From assembly GCF_004302915.1 (NCBI RefSeq), contig NZ_QQBI01000009.1:1-64000 (forward strand): DNA of 64,000 bases. The letters run 5' to 3'. Source of the DNA: Komagataeibacter xylinus. Its GTDB lineage: Bacteria > Pseudomonadota > Alphaproteobacteria > Acetobacterales > Acetobacteraceae. Positions 8,220 through 17,108 of the stretch are shown piece by piece. Positions within the stretch are counted from its first letter, which is position 1; each line of letters opens with the position of its first letter. The notes under the pieces are model-generated. The model saw only the letters and a list, made by a program, of their open reading frames with translations. It was not told the origin of the DNA and searched no databases. Position numbers and translations under genes: made by a program.

Positions 8220-9452
8220 ATGAGCCGCATGTCTTTACAGCACGGGATTCTGGCCAAGCTGCGTCCCAACACCATGGACCGCTACCTGCTGCGGCAGGTC
8301 GTGCCGCCGTTTTCCATCGCACTGGGCGTGGTCATGTCCGCCCTGCTGCTGGAGCGGCTTTTGGTGCTGTTCAACATGCTGGCTGCCAATGGCAGCTCCA
8401 TGAAGACATTTTTCGGCCTGCTCAGCGACCTGATCCCCCATTACCTGGGGCTCGCGCTGCCGGCGGCCATGTGCGTAAGCGTGTTTTCCATTATCCGGCG
8501 CATGAGCGCCAACCATGAAATCGATGCCCTGACGGCCAGCGGGGTCTCGATCTTCCGCATCTGCCAGCCTTTCGTGCTGACGGGGGCGGTCTTTGGCGTG
8601 CTGGCCTTCTCGCTTTATGGCTTCATCCAGCCTTACGCGCGCTATGACTACCGCTCGGCCTTCTATTTCGCCAGCCATGCGGGCTGGACGCCGCACCTGC
8701 AATCCAGGATGTTCGCCATATCCGATGACATCATGCTCACGGCCGAGAACGTGGACCATGCAGGTTCGCGGCTGTTCCACGTCTTCATCCGCGACAATTC
8801 GGACAAGACGCGCGTGCGCTACATTACCGCGCAGAAGGGCTACCTGTACAATCCTGCCGACGGCTCGCGCATGCGGCTTGACCTCGTCAACGGCACCATC
8901 GTGACCGACACGCACGACAAGTCCCCCACCATCACCGGCTTTACCCGCACGACCCGCCTCATCTCCGGTGAGGCCAAGCTTGATGATGAAGCCTATCGCA
9001 AACGCGGCGAGACGGAACGCGAACTGACCGTGCCCGAGCTGTATTACGGCATCCGCCACGGCTATCCCGGCATCAGCCCGTCCTACATGCTGGCCGAGCT
9101 GCACTTCCGCCTAGCGCGCACGGCCTCCATCCCGTTCATACCCATCCTGGCCTGCGCGCTCGCGGGCGTGCGCAAGCGCCAGAAGGGCAATCCAGGCCTG
9201 GCCATTGCCGCCATCACGCTGGTCAGCTTTGACCACACGCTGCAGATGGGCATGAGCTTCGTCGCCAACATGCACATGTCCCCGCTGCTGGTCATCTGGC
9301 TACCCACTGTCATTTTCGCCGGGGTGTGCGTGGGCATGCTGATCCGGCAGGCGGGCGGCCTGCGCACCCTGCTCTCGCCGGGGCCAAGCCTGCCGCCACG
9401 GCAGCTCTCGGCGGATGGCCTGCCGCGACGCATGCAGGAAAAAGAGGCATGA
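8220..9452 (+). CDS. LptF/LptG (YjgP/YjgQ) family permease, first of pair
   Basis: A 410-residue inner-membrane protein: three membrane segments near the N-terminus (starting around 25, 65 and 110), a large periplasmic beta-jellyroll region (about 135-290) and three membrane segments at the C-terminus (about 310-385). This is the layout of LptF/LptG, which extract lipopolysaccharide with the ATPase LptB. Here the pair lies between a phosphoesterase and a fatty acid hydroxylase, not next to lptD, surA or other outer-membrane biogenesis genes, so it may be a paralogue for another lipid, plausibly sphingolipid. If the genome has no second lptFG, it would be the housekeeping pair. The stop overlaps the next start (ATGA). 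Confidence 0.82.
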   Translation: MSRMSLQHGILAKLRPNTMDRYLLRQVVPPFSIALGVVMSALLLERLLVLFNMLAANGSSMKTFFGLLSDLIPHYLGLALPAAMCVSVFSIIRRMSANHEIDALTASGVSIFRICQPFVLTGAVFGVLAFSLYGFIQPYARYDYRSAFYFASHAGWTPHLQSRMFAISDDIMLTAENVDHAGSRLFHVFIRDNSDKTRVRYITAQKGYLYNPADGSRMRLDLVNGTIVTDTHDKSPTITGFTRTTRLISGEAKLDDEAYRKRGETERELTVPELYYGIRHGYPGISPSYMLAELHFRLARTASIPFIPILACALAGVRKRQKGNPGLAIAAITLVSFDHTLQMGMSFVANMHMSPLLVIWLPTVIFAGVCVGMLIRQAGGLRTLLSPGPSLPPRQLSADGLPRRMQEKEA

Positions 9453-10555
9453 GGCTCCGCCTGCGCCTGGCCAGCGGCACGGTCCTGCTCGGGTATCTTT
9501 CACGCGAGCTGCTGGCCAAGGTGTTCACCACGGCCATCATCGTCGTGGCGCTGATGGAAATCCTGGCCCTGCTGGAGCAGGTGACCGAAATCATGCACCG
9601 CCACCTTGGCCTGTCCGGGGTGCTGTACTACGCGGTCATGCACCTGCCGCTCCTGTTCGGCAATGCCATGCCCATCGCCGTGCTGATTGGCGCGCTGCTC
9701 ACCCTGCTGCAGCTGACCACATCGAACGAAATCTCGATCATGCGGGCGGCCGGCCTGTCCACGCCGGGGCTGATCAAGCTGTTCCTGCCCACCATCATCG
9801 GCCTTGGCGTGCTGTGCGGGATGGTCAATGACCAGATCACGCCGCGCTCGGAGCAGCACCTCGCCCAATGGTGGAACGCCACGACACCCGACGCCGCGAC
9901 GGTATCGCACAACTACTGGCTGCGCGCGCGCGATGACCTGATCAACATCAACTACCTTTCCCGCGGGGGGGAGGCGCTTGACGGTGTCACGGTCTACCAC
10001 CGCGACCACCAGAGCCTGCTGGAAAAGGTCACGACCCTGAAGGACGTGCATTACATGCATGGCCACTGGTATGGCACGCCCACGCGCGTGCTGAGCGTGA
10101 TCAGCCCGACCCGCGTCGACCTGCTCGACACGCCCGAGCAGCCCGTGCGCCTTGACTGGCCCGACACGCTCACGCCGGGCTACCTGATGCAGATTACCGT
10201 CAGTTTCACCCAGTCCATCGGCACCATGCTGGCCGAGCAGAACGACACCATGCCTTCCAGCCAGTCGTCCTCGTTTTTCATAACCGAAATACTGGGACGC
10301 ATCATGTTACCGGTCACGTTCGCGGTAATGCTGTTACTCGCCGTGCCGGTGGTCTATATCCCCCCCCGGGCTGGCACGCGCAGCTGGTTACCCATATGGT
10401 GCCTCGGCGCGGGCCTGCTGTTTGTCGTGTTCCAGGGGCTGCTCCGCGCGCTTGGCAATGCGGGAACATTGCCCTCGCTTATGGCGATATTCGTCGGGAT
10501 CCTGATTTTCATCCTTGGCGTCATCACCGTGCTACTGAGGATCGAAGAGCGATGA
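9449..10555 (+). CDS. LptF/LptG (YjgP/YjgQ) family permease, second of pair
   Basis: A 368-residue partner of the preceding permease, with the same 3+3 membrane-segment plan around a periplasmic domain. It begins LRLRLASGTVLLGYLSRELLAK, an amphipathic helix followed by the first membrane span, like LptG. I chose ATG 9449 because it overlaps the upstream stop by four bases; the longer reading frame upstream is only a shadow of the preceding gene. The C-terminal segments (about 280-365) are strongly hydrophobic. Its own stop overlaps the hydroxylase start by ATGA, so permease and lipid-modifying enzyme are translationally coupled. Confidence 0.82.
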   Translation: MRLRLRLASGTVLLGYLSRELLAKVFTTAIIVVALMEILALLEQVTEIMHRHLGLSGVLYYAVMHLPLLFGNAMPIAVLIGALLTLLQLTTSNEISIMRAAGLSTPGLIKLFLPTIIGLGVLCGMVNDQITPRSEQHLAQWWNATTPDAATVSHNYWLRARDDLININYLSRGGEALDGVTVYHRDHQSLLEKVTTLKDVHYMHGHWYGTPTRVLSVISPTRVDLLDTPEQPVRLDWPDTLTPGYLMQITVSFTQSIGTMLAEQNDTMPSSQSSSFFITEILGRIMLPVTFAVMLLLAVPVVYIPPRAGTRSWLPIWCLGAGLLFVVFQGLLRALGNAGTLPSLMAIFVGILIFILGVITVLLRIEER

Positions 10556-11334
10556 TTACAAATACCCTGAAGAACAGTTCCATCCGCACAGGCCGCAGCT
10601 TCGACCTGGGCAAGATGAACCTGTCCCAGCTCTGGATTGCCTACCTCACCTACCCCACCATCCTCCTGTATTTCGTGCTGGCCATCGCCAGCTACGCGGT
10701 CATGGTGTACGCCTACACGTCGTTCGTGCCGGTCGCCATCAGCATCGCGGCGGTGGTGCTGGTCTACCCGCTGGTCTGGTATGGCATCCATCGCTTCATC
10801 CTCCACGGCCGGTTCCTCTACCGCATGAAATGGAGCGCCTCCCTGTGGAAGCGCATCCACTTCGATCACCACCAGGACCCCCACCTGCTGGACGTGCTGT
10901 TCGGCTCGCCGCTCAACACCATTCCCACCATTGCCATCGTCACCATTCCCATCGGCTACGCCATTGGCGGGCTGGCGGGTTCGGGTGCCGCCTTTGGCGC
11001 GGGGCTGACCATTACGTGCATCTATGAATTCTTCCACTGCATCCAGCACCTGAACTACAAGCCGCGCATGCGCTGGATCCAGTTGATGAAGCAGCGCCAC
11101 GTGCTGCATCACTTCCATAACGAGAACGGCAATTACGGCATCACCAGCTTCGTGGCCGACCGCATCTTCCACAGCTACTACCCCGATGCCCGCGGCTGCC
11201 CGCGCAGCCCCACCGTGTTCAACCTTGGCTATGACATCGAGGAAGCCCATCGCTACCCCTGGGTGATGGAAGAGACCGGCTCCCCCCCGCGCGACCGCCC
11301 CGATGGCGCCAACACCACCCGGAACGCGGCGTGA
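10552..11334 (+). CDS. Fatty acid hydroxylase (sterol desaturase superfamily)
   Basis: A 260-residue membrane di-iron enzyme. The histidine clusters are HRFILHG, HFDHHQDPH, FFHCIQHLNY and RHVLHHFHNENG, matching the HX3-4H / HX2-3HH pattern of FA2H/Scs7-type hydroxylases; hydrophobic segments lie around residues 35-80 and 120-155. The expected reaction is oxygen-dependent 2-hydroxylation of the N-acyl chain of ceramide. Acetic acid bacteria are known to make 2-hydroxypalmitoyl dihydroceramide, which fits, but the exact carbon is not readable from sequence. It starts by ATGA overlap with the LptG-like gene and ends by GTGA overlap with the NTP transferase. Confidence 0.75.
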   Translation: MITNTLKNSSIRTGRSFDLGKMNLSQLWIAYLTYPTILLYFVLAIASYAVMVYAYTSFVPVAISIAAVVLVYPLVWYGIHRFILHGRFLYRMKWSASLWKRIHFDHHQDPHLLDVLFGSPLNTIPTIAIVTIPIGYAIGGLAGSGAAFGAGLTITCIYEFFHCIQHLNYKPRMRWIQLMKQRHVLHHFHNENGNYGITSFVADRIFHSYYPDARGCPRSPTVFNLGYDIEEAHRYPWVMEETGSPPRDRPDGANTTRNAA

Positions 11335-12116
11335 GCACGGGCATGGCGCTGAATGTTCTCATCCTGGCCGGCAGCAGGCCGGGACGGCCCGACCCCATGG
11401 CGCAGGCGGCGGGTATTTCGCACAAGGCCCTACTGCCGGTTGGCGGCAGCCCCATGATCAGCCGGGTCATCGCGGCGCTCCAGTCGGTCGAGGGCATTGG
11501 CAGGATCGCCATCTGCATCGAGCGCCCCGAGGTGCTCGCGGGCATCGTGCCTGACAATGTCACCTTCATACCCCCCGCGTCCGGGCCGAGTTCCAGCGTG
11601 ATGAAGGCGCTGGACACGCTGGGCACGCCGCTGCTGGTCACCACCGCCGACCATGCCCTGCTCGAACCCGCCTGGGTGCGCAGCTTCGTGCAGAAGGCAC
11701 AGGAAAGCGGGGCCGACGTGGCCGCGGGCATTGCGATGGAACGCGACATCCTGCGTGATGTGCCGGGCACCAGGCGCACCATGATCCGCCTGGCTGATGG
11801 TGCCTTCTCGGGCTGCAACATGTTCCTGTTCCGCACGCCTGCGGCGGCCGGCGTGATCCGGCTGTGGCAGAAGCTCGAGGCCGACCGCAAGAACCCGCTT
11901 AAAATGGCGCGCACACTCGGCCTGGGCATCCTGCTGCGCTTTGTGCTGCGCCGCCTGACCCGTGCGGATGTATGCCGCCGCATCGGCCAGCTTTCACACG
12001 CACGCGTGGCCATGATCGAGCTGCCCAACGGGCGCGCCGCCGTGGATGTGGACAAGCCCGCCGACCTTGAGCTGGTCACGCACCTGCTCGCCTCCACCCC
12101 CCTGCCCGCGACCTGA
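11331..12116 (+). CDS. NTP transferase domain protein (MobA/GT-A-like)
   Basis: A 261-residue protein with the nucleotidyltransferase signature LILAGSRPGRPD...KALLPVGGSPMI at its N-terminus and a TTADHALL acidic motif (about 103-110) typical of the Rossmann-like NTP_transferase fold. It would transfer a nucleotide onto a phosphorylated head-group precursor. GTG 11331 overlaps the hydroxylase stop by GTGA; ATG 11343 is an equally acceptable start. Similar proteins occur in alphaproteobacterial lipid loci, and co-translation with the hydroxylase and permeases argues for a role in the same lipid. Molybdenum cofactor guanylyltransferase is the main alternative but no mob genes are near. Confidence 0.6.
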   Translation: MSTGMALNVLILAGSRPGRPDPMAQAAGISHKALLPVGGSPMISRVIAALQSVEGIGRIAICIERPEVLAGIVPDNVTFIPPASGPSSSVMKALDTLGTPLLVTTADHALLEPAWVRSFVQKAQESGADVAAGIAMERDILRDVPGTRRTMIRLADGAFSGCNMFLFRTPAAAGVIRLWQKLEADRKNPLKMARTLGLGILLRFVLRRLTRADVCRRIGQLSHARVAMIELPNGRAAVDVDKPADLELVTHLLASTPLPAT

Positions 12117-12134
12117 GGCCCACGGCCTTACGCC

Positions 12135-12635
12135 ATGCACCGCCCATCCGCGCCACAGCTCCAGTCCGCCATCCGCACGGGTGTCAGCCAGATGTGCCGG
12201 ATGCATGGGTGGGCGGTGCTGCATGAATTCGTCCTGCCCGATCGCAGGCGGGCCGATATCATGGCCCTGACACCGCAGGGCGACCTTTTGTGCATCGAGA
12301 TCAAGTCCGGCCTGCCGGATTTTCGTGCCGACCACAAATGGCCCGATTACCTGCAATGGTGCGACCAGCTCTATTTCGCGGTCAACCAGGACTTCCCCCG
12401 CCACATCGTGCCACAGGCAGCCGGGCTGATGATTGCCGCCACCCGCCCTGCCGCCATGCAGGCGGCCACCTGCATGGACTGCGCCATCATCCGCCACCCG
12501 CAGCGCAGCCCGCTTGCCGCCGCGCGCAGGCGCAAGCTCACGCTACAGTTCGCCATGCAGGCTGCCGAACGGCTGGGCCGGGTGGACATGCCGCAGGTGG
12601 AACATGCGGTGAAAACGGCGTTACGTGTAGAATAG
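12135..12635 (+). CDS. mmcB: MmcB family DNA repair protein
   Basis: A 166-residue protein of the MmcB family, a PD-(D/E)XK-like fold named from Caulobacter, where it belongs to the SOS/mutagenic repair set. The nuclease-like core is visible: RRADIMALTPQG, then CIEIKSGLPDFRAD (E and K of the ExK motif) and KWPDYLQWCDQLYFAV. It starts 18 nt after the lipid locus, so it may be carried on the same transcript, but nothing links it functionally to lipids. I see no LexA-type operator that I could defend upstream. Confidence 0.8.
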   Translation: MHRPSAPQLQSAIRTGVSQMCRMHGWAVLHEFVLPDRRRADIMALTPQGDLLCIEIKSGLPDFRADHKWPDYLQWCDQLYFAVNQDFPRHIVPQAAGLMIAATRPAAMQAATCMDCAIIRHPQRSPLAAARRRKLTLQFAMQAAERLGRVDMPQVEHAVKTALRVE

Positions 12636-12659
12636 AGTATTCCACAAGAAAGGTTACCC

Positions 12660-13448
12660 ATGTCACAGGCCATCCTGACCCGTTTTGAAGCCGCCCGCTC
12701 CGTCGTGCGCGATGCCGCCGCCCTTGCCATGAAGATGCGCCCCGCCCCCGGCGGCCCCAAGGGCACCCAGAAAAGCGCGCAGGACTGGCTGACCGAAACC
12801 GATGGCGCGGTAGAGGCCTTCATCTCCGGGCGAATCGGCATGCTGTTCCCCGAGGATGGCTTTCAGGGCGAGGAAGAAGGCCGCACCCGCACCGGCAGCC
12901 TGCGCTGGGTGGTGGACCCGATCGACGGCACCTCCAACTACGCGCGCGGGCGCAACCGCTGGTGCATCTCGCTTGGCCTGATGGATGGCGACACCCCCGT
13001 GGCCGGCATTATCGAGGCCCCGATGCTGGGCGAGACCTATACGGCGGTAAAGGGGCATGGCGCATTCCTTAACGGCGCGCGCATCCAGGCCTCTCCCGTG
13101 ACCGACCCCGCCACCTCCCTGATCGAGATGGGCTGGAGCAACCGCGTGCCGCCGGGCGTGTTCCAGGAAAAGATCGACGCCATCCTGAATCTTGGCGCCA
13201 TGCCGCGCTCAGGCGGGTCGGGCGCCATTGCCCTGGCCGAGGTCGCCTGCGGGCGGCAGGACGGCTATCTGGAAATTCGCATCAACCTGTGGGATGTGGC
13301 CGCCGCCCTCGTGCTTCTGGAGGAGGCAGGGGCGAAGGTTTCGCCCTTCCTGCGCGATGGCGGGCTGGAGGATGGCATCCATATCCTGGCCGCCGCCCCC
13401 GGCATTGCCGATGCCCTGTCGCAGGCGGTGGGCGTCTCCCTTAAATAA
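12660..13448 (+). CDS. Inositol monophosphatase family protein
   Basis: A 262-residue Mg-dependent sugar or nucleotide phosphatase. The metal sites are GEEEG (about 72-76), WVVDPIDGTSNYARG (about 82-96) and the C-terminal WDVAAALVLLEEAG. An AAAGG ribosome site precedes ATG 12660. Family members act on inositol-1-phosphate, histidinol phosphate, fructose-1,6-bisphosphate or PAP, and the sequence does not decide which. It stands alone between mmcB and the SYLF gene. Confidence 0.8.
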   Translation: MSQAILTRFEAARSVVRDAAALAMKMRPAPGGPKGTQKSAQDWLTETDGAVEAFISGRIGMLFPEDGFQGEEEGRTRTGSLRWVVDPIDGTSNYARGRNRWCISLGLMDGDTPVAGIIEAPMLGETYTAVKGHGAFLNGARIQASPVTDPATSLIEMGWSNRVPPGVFQEKIDAILNLGAMPRSGGSGAIALAEVACGRQDGYLEIRINLWDVAAALVLLEEAGAKVSPFLRDGGLEDGIHILAAAPGIADALSQAVGVSLK

Positions 13449-13574
13449 CGGCAATATAGGGCTGGATCATGCCACGCAGGCTTGCCTTGAGAGCCATGAT
13501 TCAGCCATGAACACAGACCACTCCAGTGCACGGACCGTTTTGGTGGATCTGCCGTGACGAATCGGAAAGGGAGC

Positions 13575-14390
13575 ATGGGTTTGCACAAGTTTCATCTCAT
13601 CAGGACGTCACTCGCCACGCTGGCCCTGATGATGCCGCTGCACGCCGCGATGGCCGCCAGCATGGAAGAAGAACAGAGCCTGGTGGACCGCGCCACGCTG
13701 ACCGTGCGTGACATGTTCTCAGGCGCCACGGCGGGCAGCAAGGTTACCCGTTACCTGGCCGAATCGCGTGGCGTGATTGTCTGCCCCTCTGTGTTCCGCA
13801 TGTCGATCGCTTTTGGCGGCGGTGGTGGCGGTTGCGTATTCCTCACGCGTGATGCCCATGGCTCCTGGTCTGATCCCGCCTTCTACCGCATGTCATCGGC
13901 CAATTTTGGCCTCCAGCTCGGCATGCAGGATGTGCAGGTAATGCTGTTCGTCATGACAGATCAGGGCGTGCAGTCGCTGCTCGACAGCCAGATGAAACTC
14001 AGTGCGGATGTCGGCACCTCCTTCGCCTCATCGGGTTCCGGGCTGGAAGCCGGCACGGCGGGCGAGCACAACACCTCCATCAAGGGCGTGCAGAAATCCA
14101 AGGGCCTGTTTGCAGGCGCTGCCCTTGGTGGCTCCAAGATGCGGGTCAACAGTGCGGCCAACCGCGCCTATTACAACCAGATTGTAGGACCGGAAGATAT
14201 TGTGGTGTCCATGCGGGTGAACAACTCGGGTGCCGACCCTCTGCGCTCCGCCCTGACCGAAGTGCTGGCCGCCGCGCAAAGCCGCCCGGACAAGAACGGC
14301 CAGACCACCACCCCCACCACGCAGCCCCAGCAGCCCATGGAAACCGCGCCTTCTGGCTCGGTGAGCAGCCAGAGCCTGCCTGCACAGTAA
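13575..14390 (+). CDS. Exported SYLF/Ysc84 domain protein
   Basis: A 271-residue protein with a signal peptide (MGLHKFHLIRTSLATLALMM, cleavage after the AMA at about residue 26) and a SYLF lipid-binding domain: GVIVCPSVFRMSIAFGGGGGG followed by FYRMSSANFGLQLGMQDV. In eukaryotes SYLF domains bind phosphoinositides; in bacteria the function is unclear. I chose ATG 13575 over GTG 13554 because GGAAAGGGAGC precedes it directly. The C-terminal 40 residues are Thr/Pro/Gln-rich and probably disordered. A strong terminator follows at 14406. Confidence 0.82.
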   Translation: MGLHKFHLIRTSLATLALMMPLHAAMAASMEEEQSLVDRATLTVRDMFSGATAGSKVTRYLAESRGVIVCPSVFRMSIAFGGGGGGCVFLTRDAHGSWSDPAFYRMSSANFGLQLGMQDVQVMLFVMTDQGVQSLLDSQMKLSADVGTSFASSGSGLEAGTAGEHNTSIKGVQKSKGLFAGAALGGSKMRVNSAANRAYYNQIVGPEDIVVSMRVNNSGADPLRSALTEVLAAAQSRPDKNGQTTTPTTQPQQPMETAPSGSVSSQSLPAQ

Positions 14391-14405
14391 CAGAAACGTC
14401 CGGGT

Positions 14406-14435
14406 GCCGCCTTTTTAAAAGGCGGCATTTCTTTT
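14406..14435 (+). terminator. Rho-independent terminator after the SYLF gene
   Basis: GCCGCCTTTT (14406-14415) pairs with AAAAGGCGGC (14417-14426), followed by ATTTCTTTT. It sits 15 nt after the SYLF stop and before the convergent mltG end. Confidence 0.85.
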
Positions 14436-14442
14436 GAAGCTT

Positions 14443-15453
14443 TCAGTCATTCGTGCCTGGGCTGGCCTGCGCTGCTGCGCGCCTGCTGGCCCGGAAAGCC
14501 GCCACATGACGGTTATGGTCATCAAGCGTGCTGGTAAAATCATGCCCGCCCAGTCCATTGGCCACGAAATAAAGCTGGTCGCCCTGAGCCGGATGGGCTG
14601 CGGCATAAAGGGCCGCCATGCCGGGCGAACAGATCGGCCCCGGCGGCACGCCAGCAATCACGTACGTATTGTAAGCCGTAGGCTGCTGCAGGTCGGCATG
14701 CGAGAGCGCATGCCCCAGCGGCCCTGCCCCCTTGTTCAGCCCATAGACCACGGTCGGGTCCGACTGAAGCCGCATGCCCTGATGCAGGCGGTTGAGGAAC
14801 ACGCGCGCCACCATGGGGCGTTCGGATGCAATGGCCGTTTCACGCTCGATCATGGAGGCCAGCACCAGCAGGTCGTGACGGTTGACGATGGCCGGATCCA
14901 CCACGCGGCTTTCCCATGCCTGATCGATGGCGCGGTCCATGGCATGCTGCATGCGCGCCAGCATCTGCGCGCGTGGCATGCCCCATTCATAATCATAGGT
15001 GAGCGGCATGACCGACCCCTCATCGGGGAAAGGAAAGCTGCCATCCATAAAGGGCGCGTGTTCCAGCAGGTTGGCGATCTGGATGGCGGAGAGCCCCTCC
15101 GGCACGGTCAGCCTGTGCACGACCGGCTTGCCATGCCGCAGCACCAGCAGCACCTGATGGATGGAGGCATGGGCGGGAAAGACCAGTTCGGCGGCATGAA
15201 AAGCGCCATCAACGCGTGTCAGCACGGTAGCGGCCTCGAACACCTTCTGCGCAAGCCAGCCCTGCTCGACAATGCCCGCAGCCTGCAGGCTGGCCAGGAC
15301 CTGCCCGGTTCCGCCATGGGGCACGACCAGCGTGCGCTGCTCAGCCAGCGGGCCGGGGGCATTGTACTGCCGCACGCCCATGAACAGGGTGCCAAGGCCT
15401 GACAGCACCAGCACGAGAAATGCCAGCCCACATACCGCCAGAACCCTGCGCAC
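14443..15453 (-). CDS. mltG: Endolytic murein transglycosylase MltG
   Basis: A 336-residue inner-membrane lytic transglycosylase that cuts nascent glycan strands. One N-terminal membrane anchor (about 5-27), a LysM-like region, then the YceG/MltG catalytic domain with the general acid Glu in LASMIERETAIASERP and the conserved VARVFLNRL...LQSDPTVVYG and YNTYVIAGVPPGPICSPG motifs. It lies directly after fabF, the same order seen in many proteobacteria (fabF-mltG), although a terminator separates them. No truncation. Confidence 0.93.
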   Translation of the reverse strand: MRRVLAVCGLAFLVLVLSGLGTLFMGVRQYNAPGPLAEQRTLVVPHGGTGQVLASLQAAGIVEQGWLAQKVFEAATVLTRVDGAFHAAELVFPAHASIHQVLLVLRHGKPVVHRLTVPEGLSAIQIANLLEHAPFMDGSFPFPDEGSVMPLTYDYEWGMPRAQMLARMQHAMDRAIDQAWESRVVDPAIVNRHDLLVLASMIERETAIASERPMVARVFLNRLHQGMRLQSDPTVVYGLNKGAGPLGHALSHADLQQPTAYNTYVIAGVPPGPICSPGMAALYAAAHPAQGDQLYFVANGLGGHDFTSTLDDHNRHVAAFRASRRAAAQASPGTND

Positions 15454-15479
15454 GCCCGCTCCTTCGCCCTATGCCTGAA

Positions 15480-15506
15480 ATGAAAAGGGGCGCCCTTGGG
15501 CGCCCC
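15480..15506 (-). terminator. Terminator between fabF and mltG
   Basis: GGGGCGCCC (15487-15495) and GGGCGCCCC (15498-15506) form a 9-bp stem; on the minus strand it is followed by TTTTCATTT. It starts 4 nt past the fabF stop, so it should end or attenuate the fab transcript before mltG. Confidence 0.75.
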
Positions 15507-15510
15507 GGTC

Positions 15511-16794
15511 CTACACGCCGCGCAGGATGACGCTGGCGTTGGTGCCCCCAAAGCCGAAGCTGTTGGACAGGATGGTGTCGATCTTGCGCTCCTGCGCCGT
15601 ATGCGCCACCCGGTCGATCACGCTCTCGCGTGAGGGATTGTCGAGGTTGAGCGTGGGCGGGGCCACATTGTCGCGAATGGCGAGGATGGAATAGATCGCC
15701 TCGACCGCGCCTGCTGCACCCAGCAGGTGCCCCGTGGCCGATTTGGTGGAAGACATGGCCAGCTTGCGCGCATCATCGCCAAACAGGCGCTCGACGGCAT
15801 CAAGCTCAAGGTCATCGGCCATGGTGGAGGTGCCATGGGCGTTGACGTACTGAATGTCAGCCGTGGTCAGGCCCGCGCTGCGCACGGCGTTCTGCATGGC
15901 GCGGAACGCGCCTTCATGGCCTGCGGCAGGCGCCGTGATGTGGTGCGCATCCCCCGACATGCCATAGCCGATCACCTCAGCGTAGATTTTGGCGCCGCGC
16001 GCTTTCGCGTGCTCATATTCTTCCAGCACCACGATACCGGCGCCCTCACCCATCACGAAACCATCGCGGTCACGGTCCCACGGGCGGGAGGCTTTTTCCG
16101 GCGTGTCATTGAAGTGGGTAGACAGCGCCTTGGCCGAGCAGAACCCCGCAATGCCCAGCGGGCACACGGCGGCCTCGGCCCCACCGGCCACCATCACGTC
16201 GGCATCGCCGAGCATGATCATGCGGGCGGCATCGCCAATGGCGTGCACGCCGGTGGCGCAGGCGGTCACGACCGAATGGTTCGGCCCCTTGAATCCGTAT
16301 TTGATCGAGACATGCCCCGAGACCAGGTTGATCAGGGCGGACGGGATGAAGAAAGGCGAAAGCCTGCGGGCCCGGCCTTCCTTTACCGTCACGGATGCCT
16401 CGTAGATGGTCTGAAGACCGCCGATGCCAGAGCCGATCATGACGCCGGTGCGGCAGCGATCCTCTTCCGATTCCGGCTTCCAGCCTGAATCCTCGACCGC
16501 CTCGGTGGCCGCGACAAGACCGAGATGGATGAAGCGGTCCATCTTTTTCTGGTCCTTGACGGGCACCCAGTCCGAAAGGGTCAGGCCGCCACTTTCCGTA
16601 GGCCCTGCGGGCACTTCGCCCGCAACCTGCGCGGGCAGGTCAGAGGCGTCGAACGATGAGATGCGGCCAAAGCCGTTCTCTCCGGCCACGATACGCGACC
16701 AGTTGCGCTCAACACCCAGTCCGAGTGGGCTGACCATACCCATACCGGTTACGACAACGCGCCGCTGTCCAGACATTGATCCGGTAGACTGCAT
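15511..16794 (-). CDS. fabF: 3-oxoacyl-ACP synthase II
   Basis: A 427-residue condensing enzyme (KAS II) that elongates acyl-ACP with malonyl-ACP. The catalytic Cys is in VTACATGVHAIGDAA, the two His in VNAHGTST and GHLLGAAGAVEA, and the C-terminus has NSFGFGGTNAS. The start is ATG 16794 behind GGGCGGG; ATG 16776 (SGQRRVVVTGMGMV) is a shorter alternative seven residues in. It follows acpP by 74 nt in the fabD-fabG-acpP-fabF order. Confidence 0.96.
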   Translation of the reverse strand: MQSTGSMSGQRRVVVTGMGMVSPLGLGVERNWSRIVAGENGFGRISSFDASDLPAQVAGEVPAGPTESGGLTLSDWVPVKDQKKMDRFIHLGLVAATEAVEDSGWKPESEEDRCRTGVMIGSGIGGLQTIYEASVTVKEGRARRLSPFFIPSALINLVSGHVSIKYGFKGPNHSVVTACATGVHAIGDAARMIMLGDADVMVAGGAEAAVCPLGIAGFCSAKALSTHFNDTPEKASRPWDRDRDGFVMGEGAGIVVLEEYEHAKARGAKIYAEVIGYGMSGDAHHITAPAAGHEGAFRAMQNAVRSAGLTTADIQYVNAHGTSTMADDLELDAVERLFGDDARKLAMSSTKSATGHLLGAAGAVEAIYSILAIRDNVAPPTLNLDNPSRESVIDRVAHTAQERKIDTILSNSFGFGGTNASVILRGV

Positions 16795-16868
16795 CAACCC
16801 GCCCTGCTTCCTGAAAGTAACGATACCTGACTGAATTCGTAATAACTATTGATCGACAAACGGGTCGA

Positions 16869-17108
16869 TCAGGCAGCTTTCTGCTTCTCGATGTAGTCGA
16901 TCGCGTCCTTCACGGTCGTGATCTTTTCAGCTGCATCCTCGGGGATCTCGACGCTGAACGCTTCCTCGAACGCCATGACCAGCTCGACCGTGTCGAGGCT
17001 GTCGGCGCCCAGATCGTCGATGAAAGAGGCATCCGGGGTGACCTTGCTTTCGTCAACACCAAGGTGCTCGACTACGATCTTCTTAACCTTATCGGCGATT
17101 TCGCTCAT
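16869..17108 (-). CDS. acpP: Acyl carrier protein (housekeeping)
   Basis: A 79-residue ACP with the phosphopantetheine Ser in [17 protein letters not shown]. It carries acyl chains for FabF, FabG and FabD, all encoded next to it. The 256 bases between it and fabG contain no gene and probably a separate promoter, as is usual for acpP because its product is very abundant. It is clearly distinct from the lipid-locus ACP at 3748. Confidence 0.97.
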   Translation of the reverse strand: MSEIADKVKKIVVEHLGVDESKVTPDASFIDDLGADSLDTVELVMAFEEAFSVEIPEDAAEKITTVKDAIDYIEKQKAA

